Below, piece after piece: positions 41,537 through 51,208 of a stretch of 64,000 nt of DNA. A model generated the notes under the pieces. That model was not told where the DNA came from and ran no database searches. It saw only the letters and a program-made list of their open reading frames with translations. Location: assembly GCA_964398315.1 (NCBI GenBank), contig CAYNMV010000015.1:1-64000 (forward strand), given 5' to 3'. The translations under genes were made by a program, and so were the position numbers. Source of the stretch: JADLCB01 sp964398315. Lineage in GTDB: Bacteria > Planctomycetota > Phycisphaerae > Tepidisphaerales > Tepidisphaeraceae. The number at the start of each line of letters is the position of its first letter. The stretch's first letter is position 1.

Positions 41537-44500
41537 TCAGGCGGTGGGAACCGGGCGACGATCGGGCATCTCCACGGGGGCGCTGCGGCGATCACTGAGA
41601 TCGGCCTCGACCTGCTGGCGGATCGCATCCATCTTGGGATAGCGCACCTCGCGATAGCCGGTGACGGTTTCGGCGCACTTGAGCACGCGCAATGCCTGCT
41701 CGTAGTCGTCGATCAGGCTCACGCGATCCAGCAGGCCGATGTACCAGTCACGGAAGGCCGCCTCGCGCCAGTGCCAGCCGGGCAGTTGCCGCAGCCACTT
41801 CATCCGCGCCATCAGCTTGAGCTGCCAGTCGCGGGTGGTGATGCGGAAGCGGATGCGCTTCTTGCCGATGGCCAGCTCGGGGTTGGTGTGGTGGCGGTAG
41901 ACCAGCTTGTCGCCATTGGCCACATCGACGTTGTACTTGATGATGTCGCGCTGCTTTTTCTCGTAGCGCGTCAGCAGGTACGAGACATAGGGCTCATCCT
42001 TGATCATCAGCACGCGCGCCAGGTTCCAGATGACCGCGATGGTGGCGGCATAGCCGCGGGCCGGGTTGTCGTTGCGATAGACATCACGCACGCGCTCGAT
42101 GTAGCGCCGGGCCAGGCGGTGGTCCTCGTACTGCATCAGGTCGTAGATGCGCAGCGCCAGGTCATACTTGGCATCCTCCGGCAGATCACGCATCTGCTTG
42201 ACCGACCAGTGCACCATCTGCTCGAAGCGCATCGCCCAGGTGCGCCCGCGCAGGCGGGTCTTCTTGAGGATACGGCTCTTGTTGGTGACCAGCTGCTCCC
42301 AGGTTTCGGGGTGGGGCTTGCTGGGCAGCGCCCGAGGCTCCATCGCCAGTTTGCGGCCGATGTTGAACGCCTTCATGTTCTTGCGCTGCTCGCGGCGGAT
42401 GGTGTCCTTGATCGCCCAGGCGATCGAGTGGGCGCTGACCGGGATCAACCCGAGCTGGTAGGCGATGCCCAGCATCATGATGTTGACGAACTGCTTGCTG
42501 CCCAGGCGCTGCTCGCACAGCTCCGACAGGTTCTTGCTGTAGGAGCGCGTTTCATCGCAATGCTCCAGCACCTCGGCGCGCAGTTGCTCAGGATCGAAAT
42601 CCTCCTCGCCGAGCAGGTTGTAGACCGTGGGCTGCTTGTAGGTGTTGAGCACCGCCGCCGTGCGCTCCTTTGATGCCACGCGGAACATCTCGCGCGGGTC
42701 GGTGGCGCGGGTGGCCTCGAGGATGTCGATCCCCAGCAGCAGATCGGCCTGGCCGTAGGGGATGTTGCCGGTGGTGGCGCAGGTTGTCGAAGCCGCCGGG
42801 GCCGTCGAAGTCTCCGGCCGCCTGTCGCCGGTTGCCTGCTTGTCGCCCGATCCCTCCTGCCTGCTTCCATCGGCCACGAATGTGATCTGCGAGTAGACGC
42901 CGCCATTGCGGATGGCCAGGCCCTTTTTGTCCTGGAAGACGACGTTGTACCCCTCCTTGTGGCCGGCGCGCACCAGGATGGCGCCGACAACGCCGATGCC
43001 CATGCCGCCAACGCCGGCCATGTGGACCCGCCAGGTACGGCCCGCAGCGCTCATGTCATGTACCGGGGTGGGCTCGGGCAGCTTGTCCAGCGCCATGTGC
43101 GGCAGCAGATAGCGACGGCGCTTGCGGCGCACGACCGTCACCTGCTCGAAGCTGGGACAGGGCTTGACGCTGGTGCCGTACTCGTTGCTCACCGTCACCC
43201 GCTCGCAGGCGCCATCGTTGACGCACCAGGTCAGGTCCGTGTCGATCTTCATCCCGTAGTCGGTCTCGACCCGAACCAGCCCGGGGCACGCCGTCGCCTT
43301 GGTGCATTCCAGGCACCCCTCGCACACCTCCGGCGTGACGTTCATGTGCGTCTTCTTCGGGAGGTAGCCGTATTTCTTGATGATCGCGCGCTCGGCCTTG
43401 TGGACCTGGCGGTGATAGGTGATGCCGCACTCCTTGTCGGCGATAATCACCTTCACCCCATCGGCGAGGATGGTCTTCTCCAGCGTCTTGTAATACTTCT
43501 TGCGGTTGTCCGGCCGCAGCTTCACCACCTTCAGCGGGCTGGTGCCCGCCATGCCCTTGACGATGGTGTAGATGTCCTGGATGTAGGAGCGGTTGCCCAG
43601 CAGGTCCACCTCGGTGCCGGCGTGTTCCTGGTGGCCGGTCATGGCGGTGGTCTTGTTTTCCAGGATGATGAAGGTGATGTCCTGGTTGGCCTTGATGGCA
43701 TTGGAGATGGCGACCTGCCCCGAGTGGAAGAAGGTGCCATCGCCCATGAAGACGATCTGCTTGTTGGTAATGAACGGGTCAATGCCCGAACCGGTGCCGC
43801 CGCCCAGGCCCATGCCGCTGTAGTTGTGCATGAGATCCTGGGTGGGGGCGAACATCAGCATGGTGTAGCAGCCGGTGTCGCCATGGGCCACCAGGTCCAC
43901 CGGGCCGCGCTTATGGCGGCGCTTCATGTAGACCGGATCAAGCAGGTTCTTGCGCAGCTCCAGCAGCGTTGCCGATGAATCGCGGTGCGGGCAGCCGGGG
44001 CAGAAGGTGGGCGTGCGGGCGACGATGCCGCTGACGACGTTGAGCTTGCGCCGGCTGACGCGCTTGATCAGATCGAGCGTGTCGGTCAGCCGGCCGTTGC
44101 GCAGGTGATCGGGCAGTTCTTCGCAGCTCTTGATCAGCGGGATCAGCTTCTGCGCCAGCAGCGAGACATTCAGCCCACGGACATCGGGGATGCCATCGAT
44201 GGTTTCTTCTTCTGAGAGGGCCTGCGCCATCCGCCCCTGGACCTTACCCGAAGATGCGGGCGAGTTGCCTGCGCTGCTGAGCTTGGGGAACTTCTTCCCA
44301 TACAACCGCGCGGCGAGGTCGGATGCCTGCTCGTGCGGCAGCTCGTGGAACAGGCGATCGCGAATGCCCTTTTCCAGGAAGCTGCGGCGCTCCTCGATGA
44401 CGATCATCCGCCGGCAGTGCCGGCCGAACTCGGCAACAAGCTGGACATCGGCCGGGTAGCTCATCCCCATGCGCAGGATCGGGAAGACGCCGGTCAGGCC

Positions 44501-45361
44501 GAGGTCGCTCAGCACGTGGTCCAGATACGGCCCGGCCATGCCGGTGACGATGAACCCAAGCGGCGGACGCGCATCATCGCCGGAGGGCTGCTGGTTGTTG
44601 TGCGCCGGTTCGATCCGGTTGATGCCCAACTGACGGGCGGCCAGAATGGTCTTGGCCAGCCGTTCGGGCATCTGCAGTTCGTGCTGCCAGGTGCGCGGCG
44701 GCAGCAGCACCTTGTCCAGGTCGATCTGCTTGGTGTCCAGGGCAATTTTCTGATGCTGATTCAGGGTGGGGTACTGATTGGGCCGGCACTCAACCGTGCC
44801 GCCGCCATCGGCCTGCGCGGTGGTGATGATGTAGCCGATATAGCAGCCGGCGGCCTGGCTGAGCTTGAAACTCAGGCCGACCCAGTCTTTCACCTCCTGC
44901 GGCGTGCCCGGCTCGACCACGGGCATGCGCAGGTGCTCGAAGAGGAACCGGCAGTCGGCCGCCACCTGTGTGCTGTCGCACCAGGGATCATCGCCGCTGA
45001 TAACCAGCGCCCCGCCCTGCGGATGAGCGCCGGCGAGATTCCCCAGCGCCAGGGCGTCGGAGGCCACATGCGTCCCCACGCTCTTGAAGGCGACGATCCC
45101 CCGGCATGGCGCCATCTGCGCACCGTTCAGCGCGGCCACCCCCAGGGCTTCGTTATTGGCCTGGAACGCCCGCACACCCTTGCTCTTGAGCAAGTCCTTG
45201 ATACTGGACAGGCAATCGAAAAACCCCGCCACGGGCGAGCCGGGATAGCCGGTCAGCAGATGAACGCCCCCCTCGGTTTCGAGGGCGCCTTTGACGAGCA
45301 GTTCATTGCCGGTGAAGACTTCTCGGCCGGATTCGACCAGAAAACGCGGATCGGTAGGCAT
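41537..45361 (-). CDS. Single-chain indolepyruvate:ferredoxin oxidoreductase (IorA-IorB fusion)
   Basis: A 1274-residue TPP-dependent 2-oxoacid oxidoreductase. It oxidatively decarboxylates arylpyruvates to acyl-CoA and reduces ferredoxin. Residues about 15-400 are the pyrimidine-binding domain (TGYPGSPVAGFFD). The TPP site GDGTFFHSGQVAISNA with the metal-binding Asp is at about residue 540. A ferredoxin-like block with CEGCLECTKATACP and CVNDGACERV (about 680-735) would hold [4Fe-4S] clusters. The gamma-type domain (about 775-1000, GVGGMGIGVVGAIL) has an in-frame low-complexity insertion (42766-42869). The last 250 residues are a helical, basic extension. The fused form is usual in Proteobacteria; in anaerobes IorA and IorB are separate. 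Confidence 0.92.
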   Translation of the reverse strand: MPTDPRFLVESGREVFTGNELLVKGALETEGGVHLLTGYPGSPVAGFFDCLSSIKDLLKSKGVRAFQANNEALGVAALNGAQMAPCRGIVAFKSVGTHVASDALALGNLAGAHPQGGALVISGDDPWCDSTQVAADCRFLFEHLRMPVVEPGTPQEVKDWVGLSFKLSQAAGCYIGYIITTAQADGGGTVECRPNQYPTLNQHQKIALDTKQIDLDKVLLPPRTWQHELQMPERLAKTILAARQLGINRIEPAHNNQQPSGDDARPPLGFIVTGMAGPYLDHVLSDLGLTGVFPILRMGMSYPADVQLVAEFGRHCRRMIVIEERRSFLEKGIRDRLFHELPHEQASDLAARLYGKKFPKLSSAGNSPASSGKVQGRMAQALSEEETIDGIPDVRGLNVSLLAQKLIPLIKSCEELPDHLRNGRLTDTLDLIKRVSRRKLNVVSGIVARTPTFCPGCPHRDSSATLLELRKNLLDPVYMKRRHKRGPVDLVAHGDTGCYTMLMFAPTQDLMHNYSGMGLGGGTGSGIDPFITNKQIVFMGDGTFFHSGQVAISNAIKANQDITFIILENKTTAMTGHQEHAGTEVDLLGNRSYIQDIYTIVKGMAGTSPLKVVKLRPDNRKKYYKTLEKTILADGVKVIIADKECGITYHRQVHKAERAIIKKYGYLPKKTHMNVTPEVCEGCLECTKATACPGLVRVETDYGMKIDTDLTWCVNDGACERVTVSNEYGTSVKPCPSFEQVTVVRRKRRRYLLPHMALDKLPEPTPVHDMSAAGRTWRVHMAGVGGMGIGVVGAILVRAGHKEGYNVVFQDKKGLAIRNGGVYSQITFVADGSRQEGSGDKQATGDRRPETSTAPAASTTCATTGNIPYGQADLLLGIDILEATRATDPREMFRVASKERTAAVLNTYKQPTVYNLLGEEDFDPEQLRAEVLEHCDETRSYSKNLSELCEQRLGSKQFVNIMMLGIAYQLGLIPVSAHSIAWAIKDTIRREQRKNMKAFNIGRKLAMEPRALPSKPHPETWEQLVTNKSRILKKTRLRGRTWAMRFEQMVHWSVKQMRDLPEDAKYDLALRIYDLMQYEDHRLARRYIERVRDVYRNDNPARGYAATIAVIWNLARVLMIKDEPYVSYLLTRYEKKQRDIIKYNVDVANGDKLVYRHHTNPELAIGKKRIRFRITTRDWQLKLMARMKWLRQLPGWHWREAAFRDWYIGLLDRVSLIDDYEQALRVLKCAETVTGYREVRYPKMDAIRQQVEADLSDRRSAPVEMPDRRPVPTA

Positions 45362-45780
45362 GATGACAGTCTTTCTGTGCGGGAGACACTTTAGCCGGTG
45401 GTGGATAATGAGCGATGTGTCGTCACTTGCCTTGAAGTGCGACCCAGCACCCGTTGCCCATCACCGTCCCGTGTCTTCGACGTGGCTTATGGCTCCCGGT
45501 CGTGAATCACCGCTTGAGCCACAGGGGACGTCGTTTCTACACCGCAACGGTAAGAGACTCTTAACCAGCCGGGGAGATTGAATGGCCCGACTGGCCGGTT
45601 CCAGGGAAAGGCTCCGCCGATATGATCGGTCAGGCCCATCCCTACGGCCCAATATTCTACACATACTACGACGCCGAAGAAAAGCCGATCGCGCAAAAGC
45701 CCGAAATCCATCCCCCGCCCCATGCGTCTGTCTGTCTGCTGCCGACGATCCCAAAGTCCAGCATCCGCAGTGCCTTGCGG
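45362..45780. other. 430-bp gap before thiL, no gene seen
   Basis: The stretch between the divergent oxidoreductase and ThiL genes holds only an open frame in phase with thiL, starting at an ATG at 45622. It lacks ThiL homology and has codon use unlike the neighbours. A TATGAT at 45620 and a TAAAGT on the minus strand are weak promoter hints. I see no RNA gene or riboswitch. Confidence 0.4.
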
Positions 45781-45786
45781 TACAAT
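45781..45786 (+). promoter_or_regulatory. -10 box TACAAT, leaderless start of thiL
   Basis: TACAAT is 6 nt before the ATG at 45793, the position expected for a leaderless mRNA. It supports this start over the in-frame ATG at 45622. Confidence 0.5.
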
Positions 45787-45792
45787 GCCCCC

Positions 45793-46683
45793 ATGCCCGG
45801 TGAGTTTGACCTGATTGACTGGATCCGCTCGCAGACCGCTTCCTCCCCCGGCGTGCACACAGGCATCGGCGATGACCTGGCTGTGCTGCGGTGGGATGCG
45901 GCCGATCTGCTGCTGGTGGGGGTGGATCAGGTGCTGGATGGGGTGCATTTTGACTCATCGGCCCATGGCCCCGAGCAGATCGGGGCCAAGGTGATGAACC
46001 GCAATCTCAGCGACTGTGCCGCCATGGCCTGCCTGCCGGCCGCGGCGGTGGTGACGGTCGCCCTGAAACGCGGCACGCCGATCGCATTTGCCCAGGGCCT
46101 GTTTCTTGGCATGAAGCGGGCAGCCGATGTGTATGACTGCCCCATCGTCGGCGGCGACACCGCGGCATGGGAAGCGCCCCTGGCCGTCACCGTCACCCTG
46201 CTGGGCCGCAGCGCGGGGATCACCCCCATCACCCGCGGCGGCGCCCGGCCGGGCGATGGAATCTACGTCACCGGCCCGCTGGGCGGCTCAATCCTCGGCC
46301 GGCATCTCACCTTCGAGCCGCGCATCCATCTGGCCCGCAAGATCGCGCAAACCGGCCAGGTCACCGCCATGATCGACCTGAGCGACGGCCTGAGCCGTGA
46401 CCTGCGCCACATCTGCCGCCAGTCCGGTGTCGGTGCGATCCTCGATGCCGGCCTCATCCCCCTTCACCCCGATGCCCACACCCTCGCCGCCCGCGATGGC
46501 ATCGCTGCCCTGGACCACGCCCTGCACGATGGTGAGGATCACGAACTGCTGCTCACCGGCCACCTGGATGCAGACCCTGCCCTGACCCGCATCGGCACCA
46601 TCACCGAAGGCGAGACGATTCTTCTCAATACCCCCACCGGCCCGCAGCCTCTCCCCGCGAAAGGTTGGGAGCACCGCCTGTAG
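45793..46683 (+). CDS. thiL: Thiamine-monophosphate kinase
   Basis: A 296-residue ThiL that phosphorylates thiamine monophosphate to thiamine pyrophosphate with ATP. The metal and nucleotide motifs are clear: GIGDDLAVL (residues about 24-32, two Asp), a VDQVLDGVHF strand, the NRNLSDCAAM helix (family NxSDxAAMG), GGDTA, and DLSDGLSRDL near residue 196 (Mg-binding Asp). The start at ATG 45793 fits the family N-terminus GEFDLIDWIR. It stands alone; thiamine synthesis genes are not next to it. It is convergent with sbcC. Confidence 0.93.
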   Translation: MPGEFDLIDWIRSQTASSPGVHTGIGDDLAVLRWDAADLLLVGVDQVLDGVHFDSSAHGPEQIGAKVMNRNLSDCAAMACLPAAAVVTVALKRGTPIAFAQGLFLGMKRAADVYDCPIVGGDTAAWEAPLAVTVTLLGRSAGITPITRGGARPGDGIYVTGPLGGSILGRHLTFEPRIHLARKIAQTGQVTAMIDLSDGLSRDLRHICRQSGVGAILDAGLIPLHPDAHTLAARDGIAALDHALHDGEDHELLLTGHLDADPALTRIGTITEGETILLNTPTGPQPLPAKGWEHRL

Positions 46684-46731
46684 AAGGCAAAGAAGCGTCT
46701 TGAAGTGGGAAGCCTGAAGTGCCCTGCCGAT

Positions 46732-46772
46732 GATCACGTTCAGGCGCCATCATTCACAATTCAGGCGTGATC
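46732..46772. terminator. Possible bidirectional terminator between thiL and sbcC
   Basis: GATCACG (46732-46738) and CGTGATC (46766-46772) pair around a 27-nt loop. TTCAGGCG occurs twice inside. No strong T tract is seen. Confidence 0.35.
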
Positions 46773-46785
46773 TTGCTGCGCTTTC

Positions 46786-49700
46786 TCATCGCACCACGAA
46801 GCGCGCGGAGGAGCCAGCGCGGTTGGAGGTGACTTCGAGGCGGGCATCGATGCGCTCGCGCAGCTCGGGGACGTGGGAGATGATGCCGACCAGCCGGTCT
46901 TCCTTGAGCAGGTCCATCAGCGAGCGCAGCGCCAGATCGAGGGCTTCGGAGTCAAGGCTGCCGAAACCTTCGTCGATGAACATCGTCTCCAGCCGCCGCC
47001 CACCGGCATAGCCCTGCACCACATCGGCCAGCCCCAGGGCCAGGGAGAGCGAGGCGAGGAAGCTCTCGCCGCCGGACAGGGTCGCCACCGGACGGACGGT
47101 GCCGGTGTAACCATCGTACACCTCCAGGTCCAGGCCCGCGCTCATGCGGTTGTCCGATCGCTCGCGCACGCGCTGGAGGTGATAGCGGCCACGGCTCATG
47201 ATCTTGAGCCGCGCGGTGGCGGCGATCAGCACATCATCGAGCAGGAATGTCAGCACAAAGCGCTGCAGCGTCAGCCCCATCGGGTTGCGACCATTGGCAA
47301 CATCCGCGATCCGCCCCACCACCGCATAGCGGGCTTCCAGCGCAGCCAGATGCTTGCCCACTTCCTGCAACTGCTTCGACCAGTCGTCTATCTGCGCAAG
47401 CTGCTGGCTCAGTTCCGCCTCCTGCTTCAGCGCCTTGTCCAGCTTTTCGCGCTGGCTGCCGTGTTCGGCCTCCATCGCCGGCAGATCGGGGGCGGTCAAT
47501 CCCGCGGCCGCGGCGGTGGTACGGGCATGATGATCGCGGGCGGATTGCAGATCGCGCTCGTGCTGCTGGATCTGTTCTTCCAGGGCGCGCATCTGCGATT
47601 CGGTCAGCCGGGCGGCGGCGAAATCGGCCCGGCCGGCGAAACCGCGTTCGGCCAGCTTCGCCTCAAACGCTTCGGACTGCTGCTTCAGTTCGCGCTCGGC
47701 ATCGGCCAGGGCGCTCGCAGCGCTGCGCTGAGCCTGCTGGGCGGCGGCGTGGGCCTTGGCCGCCTCGGCCTCCGCGGTCTGCGCCTGCGCGAGGGCCCGC
47801 TCCAGCGCTTCCAGCTTGCCGACGATCTCCGTCCGCGCTGCGGTGAGGGCGGCAGTGGTCCGCTGGCTTTCCGGCACGTTCGCCAGCAAGCCCGCCTGCT
47901 TCCCCTTCAACTCCGCCACCGCATCGCGCGCGGCCTTGCAGTCGCCGGCCAGTTGCTCCAGCCGCTGCCGCTTCTGCTTCAGCTCCGCCTCGGCCGTGCG
48001 CAACTCCGATTCAACAGCCGGCAGATTCCGCTTCGCCTGCTGCGCCTCGGCCAACTGCGTCCGCGTCTCGGTCAACCGTGCTTCCAGCGCGGGTACCTTT
48101 TCTTCCGCCAGGGCGCCAAGCGTTTGCGACAGATGCGTTCCGGCGAGTTTCAGCTCACCCAGATGCTGCTCGGCTGCCTGCACCTTCTGGAGGGCCTGGT
48201 CGCGCTGCGTCTGCAAGCGCTCGACCTGCGCCCGCTGCTCCTCAACCTGCTGCTGGGATGGCAGGGGCGCTTCAGCGCGGGCGGGCTGCGGGTGGTGGAG
48301 CGAGCCGCACACGGGACACGGCCGCTGCTCCTCGAGCGTCTGCGCGAGGATCGCCGCCTGCCCTTCAGACCAGCGCCGGGTCATATCTTCCAGTTCGGTC
48401 CTGGCCTGTGCCCAGCGCCGATCCGTGGCATCGAGCTCCAGCTTCAGCGCTTTGAGCACCTGCTCCTGATCGCGATAGCGGCGGCGAAGCTGCTCCAGTT
48501 CCGTGCGGGCCGACAGGTGCCGGCGAGCATCGGCTTCCAGCACAGTGCGCGCGTCGACCTGGGCGGCAAGCTGCTGCAACTGCTGAAGCGCCTTCGATTT
48601 CTGCTCCATCTGCTTCGCCAGATCCTCCGTCTGCTTCATCAGCGCGGCCTGCTCGGTCTCATAGCGCTGGCAGGTGGCTTCGGCCGCCTTGAGCTGGTCG
48701 CCGATCCGTTCGATCTGCTGCACGCGGCCGGCCAGGTCATCCAGGCGGGTCAGGTCTTCACGCAGGCGCACGCACAAGGCCTGCTGGGCGTCCTGCTCCT
48801 TCAGCCGACGCGCGGCCCGTTCGCTGCGCTGGACCGCGGCGGCCAGCGCGGCCTGCGCCTCGGCGGCGCGCTTGCGATGGGCCTCGGTAACCTGCTGCTG
48901 ATGTTTCAGCAGGCGCTCATCGGCTGATAGTTCCGCCGCCCGGCGGGCGCGCTCCAGCGCGGTGCGGTGCTGCTGCACCTGCGTGGACTGCTTTTCCAGC
49001 GCTGCAACACGCGCGGCGGCCTGTGCCTGTTCATCGAGCCGGCGACGGGCATCGCGGGCGGCCGCCAGCCGCTCCTGTCCCTGCTTCTCGGCAGCGCGAT
49101 GCTGTTCGATGGCGGTCGCCAGTGCGGCCTGGATCTTCAGCAGTTCCTGCCGCCGCTCAGCCAGCTCAGCCGGGGCGGTGATCTGCGCCTGCTGGAGAAG
49201 AAAGGCGTGCCGATTCTGCACGGCCTCAAACTCTTTCTGAATCGCCCCGGCCGAGCGTTTCAGAGCCGCCTCGATGCGCGAGTAGTAGTGCGTCTGAAAA
49301 AGCGTTTCGAGGATGGCCTCGCGCTTCTGCGAGGGAGCCAGCAGCAGCTCGCGAAACTTCCCCTGCGGCAGCATGATGACCTGGCGGAACTGATCCGAGC
49401 GGAAACCGAGCAACTCGGCGATTTTCTCCGTCACCCTTGAAGGCTGGGCCGCGAGAACCTCACCCTCTTCCTCCTCATCCGTGCAGCGCGTGCGCTGCCA
49501 GAGGGTGGCCTTGGGGTCATCGGTCATCATCCCCTCGCCACGTTTTCTCGGGCGCTGCTGGGCCGGCGCGCGATAGACGCGATAGCGCTCGGAGCCCAGG
49601 GCGAAGTCAAAGCGCACGAACGTGCGCGTAGTGGGCAGGGCCAGGTGACAGCGCATCTGCTCGGCCGAGCGCTCGTTGTGCTTCTCGCCCTGCCCGGAGG

Positions 49701-49866
49701 TTTCGCCGTAAAGGGCGTAGCAGATGGCATCGAGCAGGGTGGTCTTGCCAGCGCCGGTGTTGCCGTGGATCAGGAAAAAGGAGCGCGCGCCCAGCTCGGC
49801 AAAATCGAGTCTTACCTCCCCGGCGTAGGGGCCAAAGGCGCTGAGGATGAGCTTAAGCGGTTTCAT
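46786..49866 (-). CDS. sbcC: Exonuclease subunit SbcC
   Basis: A 1026-residue SMC-like ATPase that works with SbcD to cleave hairpins and DNA-protein blocked ends. The N-terminal half has Walker A GNTGAGKTTLLD (residues about 35-46) after the LSAFGPYAGEVRLDF start. A long coiled coil (about 220-850) is broken by the zinc hook CPVC (RPCPVCGSLHHP). The C-terminus has the ABC signature LSGGESFLASLSLALG and Walker B ETMFIDEGFGSLD. The ATG at 49866 is correct; the preceding in-frame codons belong to another frame. GGAGGG precedes it. It lies just after sbcD, with a 63-codon frame between them that overlaps both by ATGA. Confidence 0.95.
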   Translation of the reverse strand: MKPLKLILSAFGPYAGEVRLDFAELGARSFFLIHGNTGAGKTTLLDAICYALYGETSGQGEKHNERSAEQMRCHLALPTTRTFVRFDFALGSERYRVYRAPAQQRPRKRGEGMMTDDPKATLWQRTRCTDEEEEGEVLAAQPSRVTEKIAELLGFRSDQFRQVIMLPQGKFRELLLAPSQKREAILETLFQTHYYSRIEAALKRSAGAIQKEFEAVQNRHAFLLQQAQITAPAELAERRQELLKIQAALATAIEQHRAAEKQGQERLAAARDARRRLDEQAQAAARVAALEKQSTQVQQHRTALERARRAAELSADERLLKHQQQVTEAHRKRAAEAQAALAAAVQRSERAARRLKEQDAQQALCVRLREDLTRLDDLAGRVQQIERIGDQLKAAEATCQRYETEQAALMKQTEDLAKQMEQKSKALQQLQQLAAQVDARTVLEADARRHLSARTELEQLRRRYRDQEQVLKALKLELDATDRRWAQARTELEDMTRRWSEGQAAILAQTLEEQRPCPVCGSLHHPQPARAEAPLPSQQQVEEQRAQVERLQTQRDQALQKVQAAEQHLGELKLAGTHLSQTLGALAEEKVPALEARLTETRTQLAEAQQAKRNLPAVESELRTAEAELKQKRQRLEQLAGDCKAARDAVAELKGKQAGLLANVPESQRTTAALTAARTEIVGKLEALERALAQAQTAEAEAAKAHAAAQQAQRSAASALADAERELKQQSEAFEAKLAERGFAGRADFAAARLTESQMRALEEQIQQHERDLQSARDHHARTTAAAAGLTAPDLPAMEAEHGSQREKLDKALKQEAELSQQLAQIDDWSKQLQEVGKHLAALEARYAVVGRIADVANGRNPMGLTLQRFVLTFLLDDVLIAATARLKIMSRGRYHLQRVRERSDNRMSAGLDLEVYDGYTGTVRPVATLSGGESFLASLSLALGLADVVQGYAGGRRLETMFIDEGFGSLDSEALDLALRSLMDLLKEDRLVGIISHVPELRERIDARLEVTSNRAGSSARFVVR

Positions 49867-50054
49867 GCCCGCGGCCCTCCGCGGAATGCTTCGAGCCGCC
49901 TTGCAGGGGCCGTCCCGGATGCCGCAGGCGAACTGGCCCTCCATGGCGCGGACACTTCCCGCCGTGCGGTGGAGCGTAGCGCGGGATATGCCTGCTGCGT
50001 CGAAACAGCAATGTGGCCAGGAAAACCAGCCGTTGGGCAAACCAGTCGCCTCAT
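49863..50054 (-). CDS. 63-codon frame bridging sbcD and sbcC
   Basis: An open frame that starts with ATG overlapping the sbcD stop (ATGA) and ends with TGA overlapping the sbcC start (ATGA). The product is Arg/Ala/Pro-rich and has no family mark. Third positions are less GC-rich than in its neighbours, so it may be translated only to couple sbcD and sbcC, or be chance. Confidence 0.3.
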   Translation of the reverse strand: MRRLVCPTAGFPGHIAVSTQQAYPALRSTARREVSAPWRASSPAASGTAPARRLEAFRGGPRA

Positions 50055-51208
50055 GCCAGCACCTCCCGCTCTTCCTGGTGCATCGTTTCAACCGCCCCGG
50101 CAAAGGCGGCGGCCTGCTCCGGGGTGATATCGGTGCCGGCCACCTGCCTGAAAAAAGCGCTGAACAGCTCGATGGGCGTGGTGCGGGTGTGGTCAAGGCG
50201 ATCGGCGGCGGGGCCGCTCAGGCTGAACTGGGGACGCTGGATCTCCAGGGCATTGGGGTAGATCGCGCGCAGCTTGCCCATCGGGTCGAGCAGGGCACCG
50301 GTGTCGTCGAGGATGAACTGGATGTAGTCCTCGCGGCCCTGGATCGGCTGCCCGTCGGCGGCCTTGAGCAGATCCTCCAGCCGGCCCTGGATGCGGCGCA
50401 CATCCCGCCGGGGGGTGAGGGGAACATCCTCCACCCGGCAGGCCCCGGCGGCATCCATCTCCACCAGGTGGATCACCTTGCGCTGATCGCACTCGGAAAA
50501 CGAATATTTCATGAGCGATCCGCTGTAGCGCACGGTGCCGTTACTTATCGCCTGGGGCGCGTGCAGGTGGCCGAGGGCCACGTAGTGGAAGCCGGCGAAG
50601 CACGCGGCATCGATCGTGCCGGCCCCGCCGACACTGAGCGGGCGCTCGGATTCACATTCGCTGCCGCCGCTGACGAAGGCATGGCCCATCAGTACGCGGC
50701 GGCGGCCGGGCTGGCAAGATTCCTCAATCGCGCGGATACAGCAGCGCATGGCCGAGTCATGGTCGAGGATCTGCGGGTCTTCGAAGCACTGCCGCATGAC
50801 CGCCGGCTCGGCATACGGGATGGCAAAAAAATCGACCGGGCCGTGATTATCGTGCAGCGTGAGGCACTGAACCCGGGGCGCGGGGAGGGCGGCGATATGA
50901 ATCTGCTGCCTGGCAAAAAGCTGCTGGCCGAAGCCGAGACGCTGAGGACTGTCATGGTTGCCGGCGATCAGCAGGATGGGTGCGCCGACCTCGATCGCAA
51001 GCTGGCACAGCACATCGCTGAGCAGCTCGACCGCCTCGGGGGGCGGGACCGCGCGGTCATAAATATCCCCCGCGATGAGGATCGCATCGGGCCCGGCGGA
51101 GCGGGCAAAATCGACGAACTGATCGAGCAGATGGGCCTGGTCATCGGTCAGGTGGACCCCATGAAACAGCCGGCCCAGGTGCCAGTCGGCAGTATGGATG
51201 AAACGCAT
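50051..51208 (-). CDS. sbcD: Nuclease subunit SbcD
   Basis: A 385-residue Mre11-type metallophosphoesterase, the nuclease half of SbcCD. The metal motifs follow in order: HTADWHLGR (DxH, near residue 6), AGDIYDRA (GDxxD), AGNHDSPQR (GNHD) and ALGHLHAPQ (GHLH). A C-terminal capping region follows with the SbcC-contact helix. The ATG at 51208 follows GGAGGG; an upstream in-frame start would add an unrelated stretch. It is the first gene of the sbcD-sbcC pair. The 460-bp gap upstream holds no gene. Confidence 0.95.
   Translation of the reverse strand: MRFIHTADWHLGRLFHGVHLTDDQAHLLDQFVDFARSAGPDAILIAGDIYDRAVPPPEAVELLSDVLCQLAIEVGAPILLIAGNHDSPQRLGFGQQLFARQQIHIAALPAPRVQCLTLHDNHGPVDFFAIPYAEPAVMRQCFEDPQILDHDSAMRCCIRAIEESCQPGRRRVLMGHAFVSGGSECESERPLSVGGAGTIDAACFAGFHYVALGHLHAPQAISNGTVRYSGSLMKYSFSECDQRKVIHLVEMDAAGACRVEDVPLTPRRDVRRIQGRLEDLLKAADGQPIQGREDYIQFILDDTGALLDPMGKLRAIYPNALEIQRPQFSLSGPAADRLDHTRTTPIELFSAFFRQVAGTDITPEQAAAFAGAVETMHQEEREVLA

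Noticed and set aside
45622..45792. In-frame ATG upstream of thiL
   Set aside because: The extra 57 residues have no ThiL likeness, and a TACAAT box stands exactly 6 nt before the ATG at 45793.
46873..48927. 684-codon frame on the + strand in sbcC
   Set aside because: Leu/Arg/Gln-rich antisense of the SbcC coiled coil; no motif.
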